This document shows, one piece after another, positions 1 to 8,794 of a stretch of 20,684 bases of DNA. A model generated the notes under the pieces. It worked only from the letters and a program-made list of their open reading frames with translations, was not told the DNA's origin and searched no databases. This DNA is from an uncultured Ectothiorhodospiraceae bacterium (GTDB lineage Bacteria > Pseudomonadota > Gammaproteobacteria > UBA6429 > Thiohalophilaceae): positions 1-20,684 of the forward strand of contig CAMYMO010000002.1 of NCBI GenBank assembly GCA_947259425.1, in the 5' to 3' direction. Position 1 is the first letter of the stretch; each line of letters begins with the position of its first letter. Position numbers and translations under genes: made by a program.

Positions 1-584
1 AGCCGTTCGCGCTCAGGCAGGCTGGCGACCGCCTCAGCGATAATGCGTTGCATATCTTCTTTTTGCATGCCATCTAACACGCCTGGCGCATTGTCGGAGA
101 GGTTATCGAGCAATGATTCTTCACCCAGCCCCATATCTTCAACACTCAGCACTTTGTGATAACTATTGTCCTGCAGAATCTTGTAATAGTCTTCAATCGG
201 CATATCCAGGGTGTCGGCAATTTCTGTATCGCGGGCATCCCGACCATGTTCATTTTCGATTTCACGCACCGCTTCGGCAACCATACGCGCTTTACGGTGA
301 ACCGAGCGAGGAGCCCAATCATTCTTGCGAATCTCATCTAGCATCGAACCACGAATCCGAATTCCGGCGTAGGTTTCAAAACTCGCACCCTGGCGCTCAT
401 CATAATTTCGTGAGGCCTCGAGTAAACCAATCATGCCGGCTTGAATAAGATCTTCGAGCTGGACGCTCGCTGGTAACCGATTAATTAAATGACAAGCTAT
501 ACGCTTTACTAACGATGCGTGTTTCTCGACAATTTGATTATGGTTAGTTAGTTGTTCTGATGCATACATAGCTGCCCCGTTCAT
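1..584 (-). CDS. fliA: RNA polymerase sigma-28 factor FliA (3' end cut by window edge)
   Basis: Flagellar sigma factor that directs RNA polymerase to late flagellar promoters. The frame is open from 584 to the left edge, giving about 194 of the usual ~240 residues. Region 2 is clear: LVKRIACHL, then DLIQAGMIGLLEASRNYDE and FETYAGIRIRGSMLDEIRK, followed by NDWAPRSVHRKAR, typical of FliA. Region 4 lies outside the window. I chose the ATG at 584, which overlaps the fleN stop as ATGA and has GAGG seven bases upstream; this gives an N-terminus like the Pseudomonas protein. A second ATG at 569 is possible. Last visible gene of the flhA-flhF-fleN-fliA run, so probably translationally coupled to fleN. 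Its likely targets in this window are the sigma-28-like sites between motA and the HDOD gene. Confidence 0.95.
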   Translation of the reverse strand, partial: MNGAAMYASEQLTNHNQIVEKHASLVKRIACHLINRLPASVQLEDLIQAGMIGLLEASRNYDERQGASFETYAGIRIRGSMLDEIRKNDWAPRSVHRKARMVAEAVREIENEHGRDARDTEIADTLDMPIEDYYKILQDNSYHKVLSVEDMGLGEESLLDNLSDNAPGVLDGMQKEDMQRIIAEAVASLPERER

Positions 585-1465
585 GACACCGCCTCGATTG
601 TAGTAGTAGGTGGTAGTACAAGCCGTTCGACGAAGAACTCAAGATGGCCGCTGGCGGTCGCTGGTAATGGCCATTTCACTGCTTTGTCGGCCAAGGTCGC
701 AAACGCCTGTGCTGACTTACTGCGAGGAAAGGCCTCGACTACCGCACGTTGCTTTTTGACCGCTTTGCGTAGAAACTCATCTACTGGTACGTACCCCATA
801 TAGTCTAGCGCAACATCGAGAAAACGATCGGTAACTTTCAAAATTTTATGATAAATTTCCTTACCGTGTTGCGCCCCATTTGCCAGATTAGCCAGTACAC
901 GGAACCTGAAAATGCCATGTTCCCTGCTTAATAGCTTAATAATGGCGTAGGCATCGGTAATCGATGCCGGCTCGTCACAGACCACCACAACCACTTCTTG
1001 TGCTGCACGAGTAAAACTGGTGACCGAATCGCTGATCCCCGCCGCGGTATCCACGATCAACGTATCGACATTATTTGAAATCTCACTAAAGGCACTGATC
1101 AGAGCCGCATGAGTCTCAGGCGATAATTCGGCCATTTCTTTAATGCCTGATGCAGCGGGAATGACTTTAATGCCTGCCGGTCCATCAAGCATGATTTCTT
1201 CTAAAGTGCGCTCACCACTAATGACATGATGTAAATTCGCCTTTGAATGTAAACCAAGCATGATATCGATATTTGCTAAACCAAGGTCTGCATCCAGGAT
1301 TAGGACTTTTCGGCCCGCATTAGCCAAAGCAACGCTTAAATTTACCGCGACCGTCGATTTACCGACTCCGCCCTTGCCTCCGGTTACCGCCAGTACTCTT
1401 ACCGGTTTTGGATCTGCCATGCGTCTTAGTCCTGTTGCTTGATCGACGGAAATAATGTCAGCCAT
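581..1465 (-). CDS. fleN: Flagellar number regulator FleN/FlhG (MinD-like ATPase)
   Basis: MinD/ParA-family ATPase of 294 residues that limits flagellar number; known homologues act on FlhF and on the master regulator FleQ/FlrA. The deviant Walker A KGGVGKST is at residues 31-38 and DADLGLANID at 58-67, followed by DTAAGISDSV and CDEPASITDAYA. The N-terminal DQATGLRRM (8-16) matches the DQAxGLR activation motif through which FlhG stimulates the FlhF GTPase. The C-terminus GHLEFFVERLV also matches FleN. A longer reading frame extends to a TTG at 1489, but the ATG at 1465 puts the activation motif at the usual place. This start overlaps the flhF stop by 8 bp, and the stop overlaps fliA by 4 bp, so all three are likely coupled. 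Confidence 0.96.
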   Translation of the reverse strand: MADIISVDQATGLRRMADPKPVRVLAVTGGKGGVGKSTVAVNLSVALANAGRKVLILDADLGLANIDIMLGLHSKANLHHVISGERTLEEIMLDGPAGIKVIPAASGIKEMAELSPETHAALISAFSEISNNVDTLIVDTAAGISDSVTSFTRAAQEVVVVVCDEPASITDAYAIIKLLSREHGIFRFRVLANLANGAQHGKEIYHKILKVTDRFLDVALDYMGYVPVDEFLRKAVKKQRAVVEAFPRSKSAQAFATLADKAVKWPLPATASGHLEFFVERLVLPPTTTIEAVS

Positions 1466-2789
1466 TTGCGTGTGCCACCATTCCACCAATCATTTGAGAA
1501 ATCGGATCGTCTTTCGCACCTACACCCACATCCTGCATAATAGACACGGCCCTTGACACCAGGGCATGGGCACGGGCCGGATGTAAATCTTCTGGCACCT
1601 GTTGTCCATCACTAATGTAAGCTATAGGTATCTGCTGTTCTGCCGCAATCGACAGGCCACCACCTAAACTTGTGGTCTCATCAACTTTCGTTAGTATCAA
1701 ACCGGATAATGGAACCGGGTTGAATGAACGGGCAACGTCCGTCATCACACCTCGTTGATTATTCGCGGCCAGAGTGAGATAAACTTGAATGTCATGGCCG
1801 GTTTCATTGAGCATACCGAGTTGTTCATTTAGACGCATATCACGTTGACTCATACCCGCCGTATCAATTAGCACTAAATCCTTATTATGAAACGCAGCAA
1901 GCGCGTCCTGCAGGCTTTCAACATCACTGGCTACCCGCATCGGTGCCCCCATGATTTTGGCATAATTTCGAAGCTGTTCATGCGCAGCAACCCGATAGTT
2001 ATCCGTGGTGATCAAACCCACTCGACCTTTACCATGGCGCAATATGTAACGTGCCGCTAATTTTGCTACCGTGGTCGTTTTGCCGACTCCGGTCGCACCC
2101 ACAATCGCCACCACATTACGTTTTTGATTTAAGATATTGTCATCAAGCACCGGCAAACGATGGGCTAAATTGCCTAACGCCATCCGCCAGGTGTGATCGA
2201 TGTCGTCACTCTCTTCGAGATGCTCTGAAATTTCTCTTGCCAATTTTGGACTCAACCCTAACGCTATCAAACGCTGTAACACGCGGGCACGAACCGGATG
2301 ATATTTGGATTCATTTTCCCAGGCTAAACCGGAAAGCTGATTAACCAACAGACCACGTAGTGATCTGATTTCAGACTGCATTTCTTTAAATGAATTATCT
2401 TCTTCTAGCTTAAAGGAATCTACGACAGGTGCAGATGTTGAGATCGGTGCTTCTTGAACCAGGCCGGTATTAACGGCAGTAGATGTAGGTTTGCTCTGCG
2501 CTTGAGAAGTTTTCGGAGTATCTGGAATATTACGCGCATAACGTACATCATCCCAAACTGCTTCGCGGTTTACTTCACGTTCACTATGCTGTTCTTTATT
2601 CTCAAATACAGAGTTGGAAGTTGTTGTTGAGTTACCCAGTAAGCTTTCGTCGTAATCAATTGCCGCAACCACTTCAATACCATTTTCGGTTTTGCTGTTA
2701 GACAATATCACTGCATCAGCACCCAGAGTATCGCGAACATTGCGAATAGCTTGTCGCATGTCACTACCTGTAAACCGTTTAATTTTCAT
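1458..2789 (-). CDS. flhF: Flagellar biosynthesis GTPase FlhF
   Basis: SRP-type GTPase of 443 residues that places the flagellum at the cell pole and recruits the first basal-body parts. The N-terminal basic B domain starts MKIKRFTGSDMRQAIRNVR, followed by a low-complexity Ser/Thr/Glu-rich linker (about 50-125), an N domain, and the G domain. G1 is GATGVGKTT (231-239), G3 is DTAGMSQRD (309-317), and G4 is TKVDE (367-371). Start is ATG with AAAGAGA upstream, 19 bp after the flhA stop. Partner of FleN, encoded next in the operon. The presence of flhF with fleN suggests a polar flagellum; that is inference from the families. Confidence 0.97.
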   Translation of the reverse strand: MKIKRFTGSDMRQAIRNVRDTLGADAVILSNSKTENGIEVVAAIDYDESLLGNSTTTSNSVFENKEQHSEREVNREAVWDDVRYARNIPDTPKTSQAQSKPTSTAVNTGLVQEAPISTSAPVVDSFKLEEDNSFKEMQSEIRSLRGLLVNQLSGLAWENESKYHPVRARVLQRLIALGLSPKLAREISEHLEESDDIDHTWRMALGNLAHRLPVLDDNILNQKRNVVAIVGATGVGKTTTVAKLAARYILRHGKGRVGLITTDNYRVAAHEQLRNYAKIMGAPMRVASDVESLQDALAAFHNKDLVLIDTAGMSQRDMRLNEQLGMLNETGHDIQVYLTLAANNQRGVMTDVARSFNPVPLSGLILTKVDETTSLGGGLSIAAEQQIPIAYISDGQQVPEDLHPARAHALVSRAVSIMQDVGVGAKDDPISQMIGGMVAHANG

Positions 2790-2808
2790 ATTGTCTCTTT
2801 ACCTACGC

Positions 2809-4926
2809 TCATGTTCCTGATTGTTGCATTTGGCCGGGTTGTAAATTTTGTCCTACCGTTGCAACAATCTTTATTTGTTTGTCATTTGGTATCTCGTTAT
2901 AGGACAACACGTGTAATCCCGGTATCGTGTGCCTAACAAATTTTGCCAACATGGGCCGCAATAGTGCTGAAACCAGTAAAATTGCGGGTAAACCATTTTG
3001 CTCCTGGGCTGCGGTCGTCTCCTGTAATGAGCTGTGAATGCGTTCTGCTAATCCTGGCTCGATGCTTGCCGACCCGCCTTCCGTTGCCTGTATGGTCTGA
3101 TGCAACAACTGTTCCAGCGCAGGATCTAATGTGATTACCGGCAATTCTAACGCCATGCCATTGATTTGTTGGGTAATTGAGCGCCCTAGCGCAACTCGCA
3201 CCGCGGCCGTCAGGATGTCAGGCTCTTGACTCCGGCTACCATGTTCCGCCAAGGTTTCGGCTATTGAGCGTATATCTCGGATCGCCACCCCTTCTTCTAG
3301 TAGATTTTGCAATACCTTAACAATCGTACCGAGCGAGAGCGTATCCGGTGTTAAGTTTTCGACCAGTTTGGGTGCCGACTTGGAAAGCATGTCGAGAATA
3401 TGCTGCACTTCCTCATGGCCTAGCAATTCATGCCCATGCGTCTTAACCAACTGGCTTAAGTGGGTGGCAATAACGGTATTCGCATCGACAACGGTATAGC
3501 CAAAGGTCTGTGCCTGGTCACGCTGGGCCGGTTCGATCCAGACTGCCGCTAAGCCAAATGCGGGATCGGTGGTTTCTATCCCCTGCAATGTCCCAAACAC
3601 CTGGCCTGGATTAATCGCTAGATCGCGCTCGGGGTAGACTTCTGCTTCACCCACGGTGACCCCCATTAATGCAATCCGATAAGCACTTGGTGATAAATCG
3701 AGATTATCGCGAATATGCACGGCGGGTACGAGAAAACCCATCTCTTGTGAAAGTTTCTTACGAACCCCTCGAATGCGTGGCATTAATTGTCCACCTTGTT
3801 GTTTATCCACCATCGGGATTAAGCGGTAACCGACTTCTAAATCGATTGCATCAAGCGGTTGCACGTCATCCCAGCTTAATTCTGTTGATTCTTGTTTTGG
3901 GGTTTGTTCAGGTGTAACCGGCACCTGTTCCAGTTGTTTCGCTTGATGTTGTTTAATCCAATAAGCACCGGCGCCACAAATGATGGCTAAGGTTAAAAAT
4001 GCCAAATTTGGCATACCAGGAATTAAACCCATGATGCCAAGAATGCTGGCCGTTACGCCAAGAGATTTGGGGTTGTTAAATAACTGATGAAGAACCTGCT
4101 CGCCCATGTCCTGCGAACTGGATACACGTGTGATAATAATGCCGGCTGCAGTCGACAATAATAAGGCCGGGATTTGTGCGACCAGACCATCACCAATCGT
4201 TAATAAAGTGTAGTTAACGGCCGCTTGTGAGAAAGTTAAATCGTGCTGAGCAATACCAATCGACAGACCACCGATAATATTAATCACCAGGATCAAAATA
4301 CCAGCCACCGCGTCACCGCGAACAAATTTACTCGCACCGTCCATTGAGCCATAAAATTCTGCTTCTGAGCTTATTTCTGTTCGACGTCGCCGCGCTTCGT
4401 CTTGTTCGATTAAGCCGGCACTTAAATCCGCATCAATGGCCATTTGTTTACCCGGCATCGCGTCCAAGGTAAAACGTGCACTCACTTCAGATATACGTGT
4501 TGCACCTTTGGTGATGACCACGAAATTAATAATCACCAGGATTAAAAAGACAACCAGACCAACCGCGTAATTCCCTCCCACCACAAATTCGCCAAATGCC
4601 TGAATAACCTGGCCCGCCGCATCTGGGCCTGTATGACCATCAAGTAAAACAACTCGTGTCGAAGCAACATTCAAAGCAAGCCGTAACAATGTCGTGACCA
4701 ACAATACCGTCGGAAATAAAGTGAAGTCTAATGGTCTTTTGGTATAAACCGTCACCAGCAAAATAATTAGTGCTAACGAAATATTAAAGGTAAACATTGC
4801 ATCGAGCGCAAGGGGTGCCAACGGTACAACGATCATCGCCATCATCATCATCATTAAAACCGGCGCCCCTAAGCCGGTCTTGCTGACGCTGCGGATGGAT
4901 TGGAGTACTGAGGTTTGTTCTGCCAT
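2809..4926 (-). CDS. flhA: Flagellar type III export gate protein FlhA
   Basis: Integral membrane component of the flagellar export gate, 705 residues, close to the ~690 of the enteric protein. The N-terminal half has about eight membrane segments. It includes the family signature around residues 145-161 (RISEVSARFTLDAMPGKQM), on the cytoplasmic loop implicated in ion coupling. The C-terminal half (about 360-705) is the cytoplasmic substrate- and chaperone-docking domain, containing NPGQVFGTLQG. A run of six methionines at residues 25-29 and nearby, from an ATC/ATG-type repeat, lies in the first membrane segment. Begins 21 bp after flhB with no separate promoter that I can see, so probably read through from the fliL promoter. 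Confidence 0.98.
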   Translation of the reverse strand: MAEQTSVLQSIRSVSKTGLGAPVLMMMMMAMIVVPLAPLALDAMFTFNISLALIILLVTVYTKRPLDFTLFPTVLLVTTLLRLALNVASTRVVLLDGHTGPDAAGQVIQAFGEFVVGGNYAVGLVVFLILVIINFVVITKGATRISEVSARFTLDAMPGKQMAIDADLSAGLIEQDEARRRRTEISSEAEFYGSMDGASKFVRGDAVAGILILVINIIGGLSIGIAQHDLTFSQAAVNYTLLTIGDGLVAQIPALLLSTAAGIIITRVSSSQDMGEQVLHQLFNNPKSLGVTASILGIMGLIPGMPNLAFLTLAIICGAGAYWIKQHQAKQLEQVPVTPEQTPKQESTELSWDDVQPLDAIDLEVGYRLIPMVDKQQGGQLMPRIRGVRKKLSQEMGFLVPAVHIRDNLDLSPSAYRIALMGVTVGEAEVYPERDLAINPGQVFGTLQGIETTDPAFGLAAVWIEPAQRDQAQTFGYTVVDANTVIATHLSQLVKTHGHELLGHEEVQHILDMLSKSAPKLVENLTPDTLSLGTIVKVLQNLLEEGVAIRDIRSIAETLAEHGSRSQEPDILTAAVRVALGRSITQQINGMALELPVITLDPALEQLLHQTIQATEGGSASIEPGLAERIHSSLQETTAAQEQNGLPAILLVSALLRPMLAKFVRHTIPGLHVLSYNEIPNDKQIKIVATVGQNLQPGQMQQSGT

Positions 4927-4947
4927 TTATGCGCTTCTTATCTGTCG

Positions 4948-6081
4948 TTACGGATCAAATTGCATATCATCAGGAATCGGTAAATCGTCTACTTTCGTAC
5001 CCTGTTTTGATTTCCAGTTTGGACGCTGTTTCAGCTGGAATACGTATGCAAGCACTTTCGCGACGGCCAGATATAGGCCAGCCGGGACTTCCTGATCTAT
5101 TTCGGTTGTATGATGTAATGCACGAGCCAGTGGTGGTGACTCAACGATTAGCACATCATGTTCTCTTGCGATCTCTCTGATTTTAAATGCAATCAGATCA
5201 ACACCTTTCGCAACCAGCAGAGGTGCATTCATTTTTTCCTGATCATATTTTAATGCAACCGAATAGTGTTCCGGGTTGGTAATGACCACATCTGCTTTTG
5301 GAACTTCGGCCATCATACGGCGTTGAGCGACCTCACGTTGCTGGCGACGAATACGCCCTTTCAGTTCAGGATCACCTTCCGTGTCTTTACTGTCATCGCG
5401 CACTTCCTGGAAGGTCATTTTAATTTGTTGGCTATGATCCCAGAGCTGGAATGGAACATCGACTAATGCAATAATAATCATCGTAGACGATATCGTAATA
5501 AATCCCCAGATCAGTAAATTGCTGGTATGACTGATGGCAAAATACAATGGTTCATAACCTAGTCCGATATAGGTATCTTGCTGACTGTATAAAAATATAA
5601 TTGCCACCGAACCGATAAAAACAAACTTAATTAAGGCTTTCAATAACTCAACCAGGCCACGCCAGGCAAAAATACGTTTCATACCTTTAATGGGATCCAG
5701 TTTTTCAAACTTAAAGCTAATCGCTTTACCACTAAAATTAAGGCCACCTATCAATATTGGTCCTGCGATTGCCGCTACCGTGACAACGACAAAAAAAGGT
5801 GTTATCGCAAATATTGCATCAATCACGGCGGTTTCAAACTGTTGTAGTAACACGGTCTCGTCAAATATTGTGTCGCGATCCACTCCGAAATATTTTTGGC
5901 TAATTTCCATCATATTTCGAACTAAAGCCGGGCCCATCATCAAGGCCGCCACCCCTGAGAACATCAGCATTAACATTGTGTTAAGTTCTCGTGATTGAGC
6001 AACCTGACCTTTATCGCGGGCCTGTTGTTTGCGTCGCGGGGTGGCGTCATGGGTGCGTTCCTGACCACTGTCTTCAGCCAT
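4948..6081 (-). CDS. flhB: Flagellar type III export switch protein FlhB
   Basis: Export gate protein that switches secretion from rod/hook to filament substrates, 377 residues. Four membrane segments span about residues 35-210, then a cytoplasmic tail with DVPFQLWDHSQQIKMTFQEVRDD-type family sequence. The self-cleavage site is at the same residue number as in Salmonella but reads N269-P270-E271-H272 rather than the usual NPTH; Asn, Pro and His are kept. The tail extends past residue 350 with a proline-rich end (DDLPIPDDM), as in Pseudomonas FlhB. Separated from fliR by 3 bp and from flhA by 21 bp. Confidence 0.97.
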   Translation of the reverse strand: MAEDSGQERTHDATPRRKQQARDKGQVAQSRELNTMLMLMFSGVAALMMGPALVRNMMEISQKYFGVDRDTIFDETVLLQQFETAVIDAIFAITPFFVVVTVAAIAGPILIGGLNFSGKAISFKFEKLDPIKGMKRIFAWRGLVELLKALIKFVFIGSVAIIFLYSQQDTYIGLGYEPLYFAISHTSNLLIWGFITISSTMIIIALVDVPFQLWDHSQQIKMTFQEVRDDSKDTEGDPELKGRIRRQQREVAQRRMMAEVPKADVVITNPEHYSVALKYDQEKMNAPLLVAKGVDLIAFKIREIAREHDVLIVESPPLARALHHTTEIDQEVPAGLYLAVAKVLAYVFQLKQRPNWKSKQGTKVDDLPIPDDMQFDP

Positions 6082-6084
6082 GCT

Positions 6085-6861
6085 TTAAGACACCCCCACT
6101 ATTGTTTTGAGTATCCGATATGCCTGGTTAAACATATTGGTAGATTGAGGCAGAATACTGGGCAGGGTTGCAAACATGACAGCAAACCCGAGGATCATGG
6201 TTAATGGAAAACCAATCACAAAGATATTCATTTGCGGGGCAGCACGTGTCATGATGCCAAAAGCAAAATTAACGATCAATAGCGAAGCGATTGCAGGTAT
6301 CGCGATTCCAACGGCACCGGAAAATAAAATACCAGCCCATTTTACAACCATCATAAAATCTTCAGGCATTAGTCCTGTCGATGAAATGGGCATGCTTTTA
6401 AAGCTGTCAAATAACACTTCGAACAAAACCAGATGTCCGTTTAAGCCAAGATATATCAACACCACCATGATCACATAGAATTGACTGACTACCGGTGTCT
6501 GCGTACCATTCTGAGGATCAACCATGGCAGCAAAACCCAGGCCCATCTGCATCGCGACAACCTGGCCACCGGTGATAATTGCCGCTAGAACCAACTGCAA
6601 GGTAAAACCCATTAATACCCCAATCAAAAGCTGTTGCCCTAATAATAAAAAGGAAGAAGGGCTGAATATTTCGACGCTGGGTACTGGTGGTATGATGGGT
6701 AGTATCATAAAGGTGATCGCTACACTCAAACCCAAGCGAATTTTAACGGGTACGGTACGAGCCGAAAATACTGGGGCAGTCATTAACAACCCGGCGACTC
6801 TGAATAACGGCCATAACAAGGTTCCAACAAAGGCCGTAAGCTCACTACTCGATATCACCAT
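6085..6861 (-). CDS. fliR: Flagellar type III export gate protein FliR
   Basis: Membrane protein of 258 residues, the usual FliR size, which joins FliP and FliQ in the helical core of the export gate inside the MS ring. Several long hydrophobic segments are seen, for example LLLGQQLLIGVLMGFTLQL and IAIPAIASLLIVNFAFGIM. The segment GGQVVAMQMGLGFAAMVDPQ is characteristic of the family. The ATG lies 6 bp after the fliQ stop and the stop lies 3 bp before flhB. Between them, gene order and sequence leave little doubt. Confidence 0.97.
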   Translation of the reverse strand: MVISSSELTAFVGTLLWPLFRVAGLLMTAPVFSARTVPVKIRLGLSVAITFMILPIIPPVPSVEIFSPSSFLLLGQQLLIGVLMGFTLQLVLAAIITGGQVVAMQMGLGFAAMVDPQNGTQTPVVSQFYVIMVVLIYLGLNGHLVLFEVLFDSFKSMPISSTGLMPEDFMMVVKWAGILFSGAVGIAIPAIASLLIVNFAFGIMTRAAPQMNIFVIGFPLTMILGFAVMFATLPSILPQSTNMFNQAYRILKTIVGVS

Positions 6862-6867
6862 CCACAG

Positions 6868-7137
6868 TCACCCTATCAAAAAAGGGATATCGTGGATGAG
6901 TCCACGTGTGTAATCCATTACCAGATTTAATAACCAGGGTCCTGCGATCATTAAGGTTAAAACTGTCACTATTATTTTAGGGATAAAACTTAAAGTCATT
7001 TCATTTATTTGGGTTGCGGCCTGAATCATGCTGACAAACAAACCAACCACCAGGGCAGGAATCAACACCACCATTAACATTAGCAAAATAATTTCCAGGG
7101 TATTTTGAAAAATTGTTATGACCGTTTCCGGGGACAT
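6868..7137 (-). CDS. fliQ: Flagellar type III export gate protein FliQ
   Basis: Small membrane protein of 89 residues, exactly the usual size, with two hydrophobic helices (about 15-38 and 52-75). Start MSPETVITIFQNTLEIILLM and the conserved QAATQINEMTLSFIPKI segment identify FliQ. It forms the outer part of the FliPQR gate helix. AGAGGA lies about 11 bases before the ATG. It sits 26 bp after fliP and 6 bp before fliR. Confidence 0.97.
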   Translation of the reverse strand: MSPETVITIFQNTLEIILLMLMVVLIPALVVGLFVSMIQAATQINEMTLSFIPKIIVTVLTLMIAGPWLLNLVMDYTRGLIHDIPFLIG

Positions 7138-7163
7138 TATTCTTTATTATCCTCTGACTTTAA

Positions 7164-7922
7164 CTAAACAAAAAAACTGGACGCCAAGGTACCAATAATG
7201 ATATTCCAGCCATCGACTAACACAAACAGCATGATTTTAAAGGGTAACGATATAATCATGGGCGACAGCATCATCATACCCATCGACATCAAAACGCTGG
7301 CAACGACGAGATCGATAATTAAAAATGGAATAAAGAGCAGGAAGCCTATTTGAAAAGCTGTTTTTAATTCGCTGGTGACAAACGCAGGCACCAGAATGCG
7401 AAAAGGGATTTCTTCCGCGGTTTTGATGTCATCAATACCCGCAATATCTGAAAACATGGCAATATCATTGGTTCGGGTCTGACTGAGCATGAACTTATGC
7501 AATGGTTCACCTGCTTTTGTTACCGCTGTCTGCAGATCAATCTTTTCCTCTACATAGGGTTGGAAGGCGACATCATAAATTTGATTAAAGACCGGCCCCA
7601 TGATGAAAAAAGTAAGAAAAAAAGCAAGCCCTACCAAGGTTTGTGACGAAGGGGTTTGAACCAGACCAATTGCCTGACGCAAGATAGCCAAGACAATAAT
7701 AATTCGAGTAAACGACGTCATCATCATGACCGCTGCTGGCAATAAAGTCAGCATGGTCATCAAAATTAAAACCTGGATACTTAACGAATAAGTTTCAGTA
7801 TCACCATCTTTTTCTACCGTTAACGCAGGAAAACCTTCCTCAGCATAAACAATATCAGGAGTAACAAACACACCAATAACGAGCAGCATTAAAAACCCAA
7901 ATTGTACTCTGCCTTGAGTCAT
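7164..7922 (-). CDS. fliP: Flagellar type III export gate protein FliP
   Basis: Membrane protein of 252 residues, with the cleavable signal peptide typical of FliP (residues 1-27, VYA before EEG). A periplasmic segment and membrane helices follow. Family motifs present are MTSFTRIIIVLAILRQAIG, QTPSSQTLVGLAFFLTFF, PFLIIDLVVASVLMSMGMMM and PFKIMLFVLVDGW. It makes the pentameric core of the export gate with FliR and FliQ. The ATG overlaps the fliO stop (ATGA), which points to translational coupling. Confidence 0.98.
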   Translation of the reverse strand: MTQGRVQFGFLMLLVIGVFVTPDIVYAEEGFPALTVEKDGDTETYSLSIQVLILMTMLTLLPAAVMMMTSFTRIIIVLAILRQAIGLVQTPSSQTLVGLAFFLTFFIMGPVFNQIYDVAFQPYVEEKIDLQTAVTKAGEPLHKFMLSQTRTNDIAMFSDIAGIDDIKTAEEIPFRILVPAFVTSELKTAFQIGFLLFIPFLIIDLVVASVLMSMGMMMLSPMIISLPFKIMLFVLVDGWNIIIGTLASSFFV

Positions 7923-8353
7923 GTTCTTGATCCTCGCATGTAGCTGTTAAGCTTTTTCGCAAAACTTTCACCGGCAGAATTATCCGAGGAGCCAGCATCT
8001 ATTTTTTCATCCAACTCATGCAATGTTGTGATTCGACCTGGTGCAACACCAAGCAATAACTGTTTTTCGCCTACTTGTACTAACAGAATTCTTTCACGTT
8101 GAGTTAAGCTAATACCACCGACCACCTTTAAGGCCCCGTTCGCCCGAGTATTAACAAAACCAGTGCGCTTTATAACCCACGCCATCGCCAGGATCGCAAC
8201 AACAACAAACAATAACCCAAGAAATACCTGCGCGAAATCCCCCATACCAACCGGATCGGTAACGGATGGAAGCTGCGGTTTATCGTTTTGTTCGGTTAAT
8301 GCAAAAAGATTTGATGTGAACAATAAAAATACAGTAATCAGGTAAATTCGCAT
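7919..8353 (-). CDS. fliO: Flagellar export gate assembly protein FliO
   Basis: Protein of 144 residues assisting assembly of the FliP ring. It has a probable signal peptide (1-18, LFA), a short periplasmic stretch, one membrane helix (about 41-62), and a cytoplasmic FliO domain. That domain contains GALKVVGGISLTQRERILLVQVGEKQLLLGVAP (described in part: the SLTQRERI...VGEKQLLLGV core is diagnostic). FliO is poorly conserved overall, but this motif and the position between fliN and fliP are clear. ATG start, 18 bp after fliN; the stop overlaps fliP by 4 bp. Confidence 0.95.
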   Translation of the reverse strand: MRIYLITVFLLFTSNLFALTEQNDKPQLPSVTDPVGMGDFAQVFLGLLFVVVAILAMAWVIKRTGFVNTRANGALKVVGGISLTQRERILLVQVGEKQLLLGVAPGRITTLHELDEKIDAGSSDNSAGESFAKKLNSYMRGSRT

Positions 8354-8371
8354 CTTATTTACCTATATTAT

Positions 8372-8794
8372 TTATTTTAGCTTTTTAACGCGTTCAGCTG
8401 GACTGATAACATCCGTTAAACGAATACCAAATTTTTCATTTACCACGACGACCTCTCCATGTGCAATCAATGTCCCGTTCACCTTTATATCAAGTGGTTC
8501 GCCGGCCATTCTATCCAACTCAATTACCGAGCCCTGGTTTAACTGTAATAAATTTCGAATGTTTATTTTTGTGCTGCCCACTTCCATCGAGATAGTAACC
8601 GGTATATCCAGTATCACTTCTAAATTAACGTCTTCATCAATCGATATACCACCATCAGCAACAAGACTGTCTAATTCTGCTGGCTGCGCGGTCGGTTCTG
8701 CACTAGTCTCCGCATCTGAGGCCTCTGCCAGGGCATCGGCCCAATCATCCATCACATCACCGGATTGTTCGTTTTCTAAATCAGTATCACTCAT
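8372..8794 (-). CDS. fliN: Flagellar motor switch protein FliN
   Basis: C-ring protein of 140 residues. The N-terminal ~55 residues are acidic and alanine-rich (DWADALAEASDAET). The C-terminal SpoA (surface presentation) domain covers about 58-135, with VILDIPVTISMEVG, the NLLQLNQGSVIELD core and GIRLTDVISPAERVK. It forms the base of the C-ring with FliM, and known homologues also bind the export ATPase complex through FliH. The start overlaps the fliM stop as ATGA, which favours balanced FliM and FliN synthesis. Confidence 0.97.
   Translation of the reverse strand: MSDTDLENEQSGDVMDDWADALAEASDAETSAEPTAQPAELDSLVADGGISIDEDVNLEVILDIPVTISMEVGSTKINIRNLLQLNQGSVIELDRMAGEPLDIKVNGTLIAHGEVVVVNEKFGIRLTDVISPAERVKKLK

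Noticed and set aside
113..448. Plus-strand open frame of 111 codons at the left edge
   Set aside because: It lies antisense to fliA, whose sequence is unmistakable in the minus strand, and its translation resembles no family.
1465..1489. Longer fleN start at a TTG (1489)
   Set aside because: The ATG at 1465 places the DQAxGLR motif near the N-terminus as in known FlhG; the extra eight residues (VEWWHTQ-type) look untranslated and TTG is rarer.
4830..4856. ATC-type triplet repeat in the 5' part of flhA
   Set aside because: It encodes a Met run inside the first membrane segment of an intact gene; too short to treat as a phase-variable repeat, and triplet changes would not shift frame.
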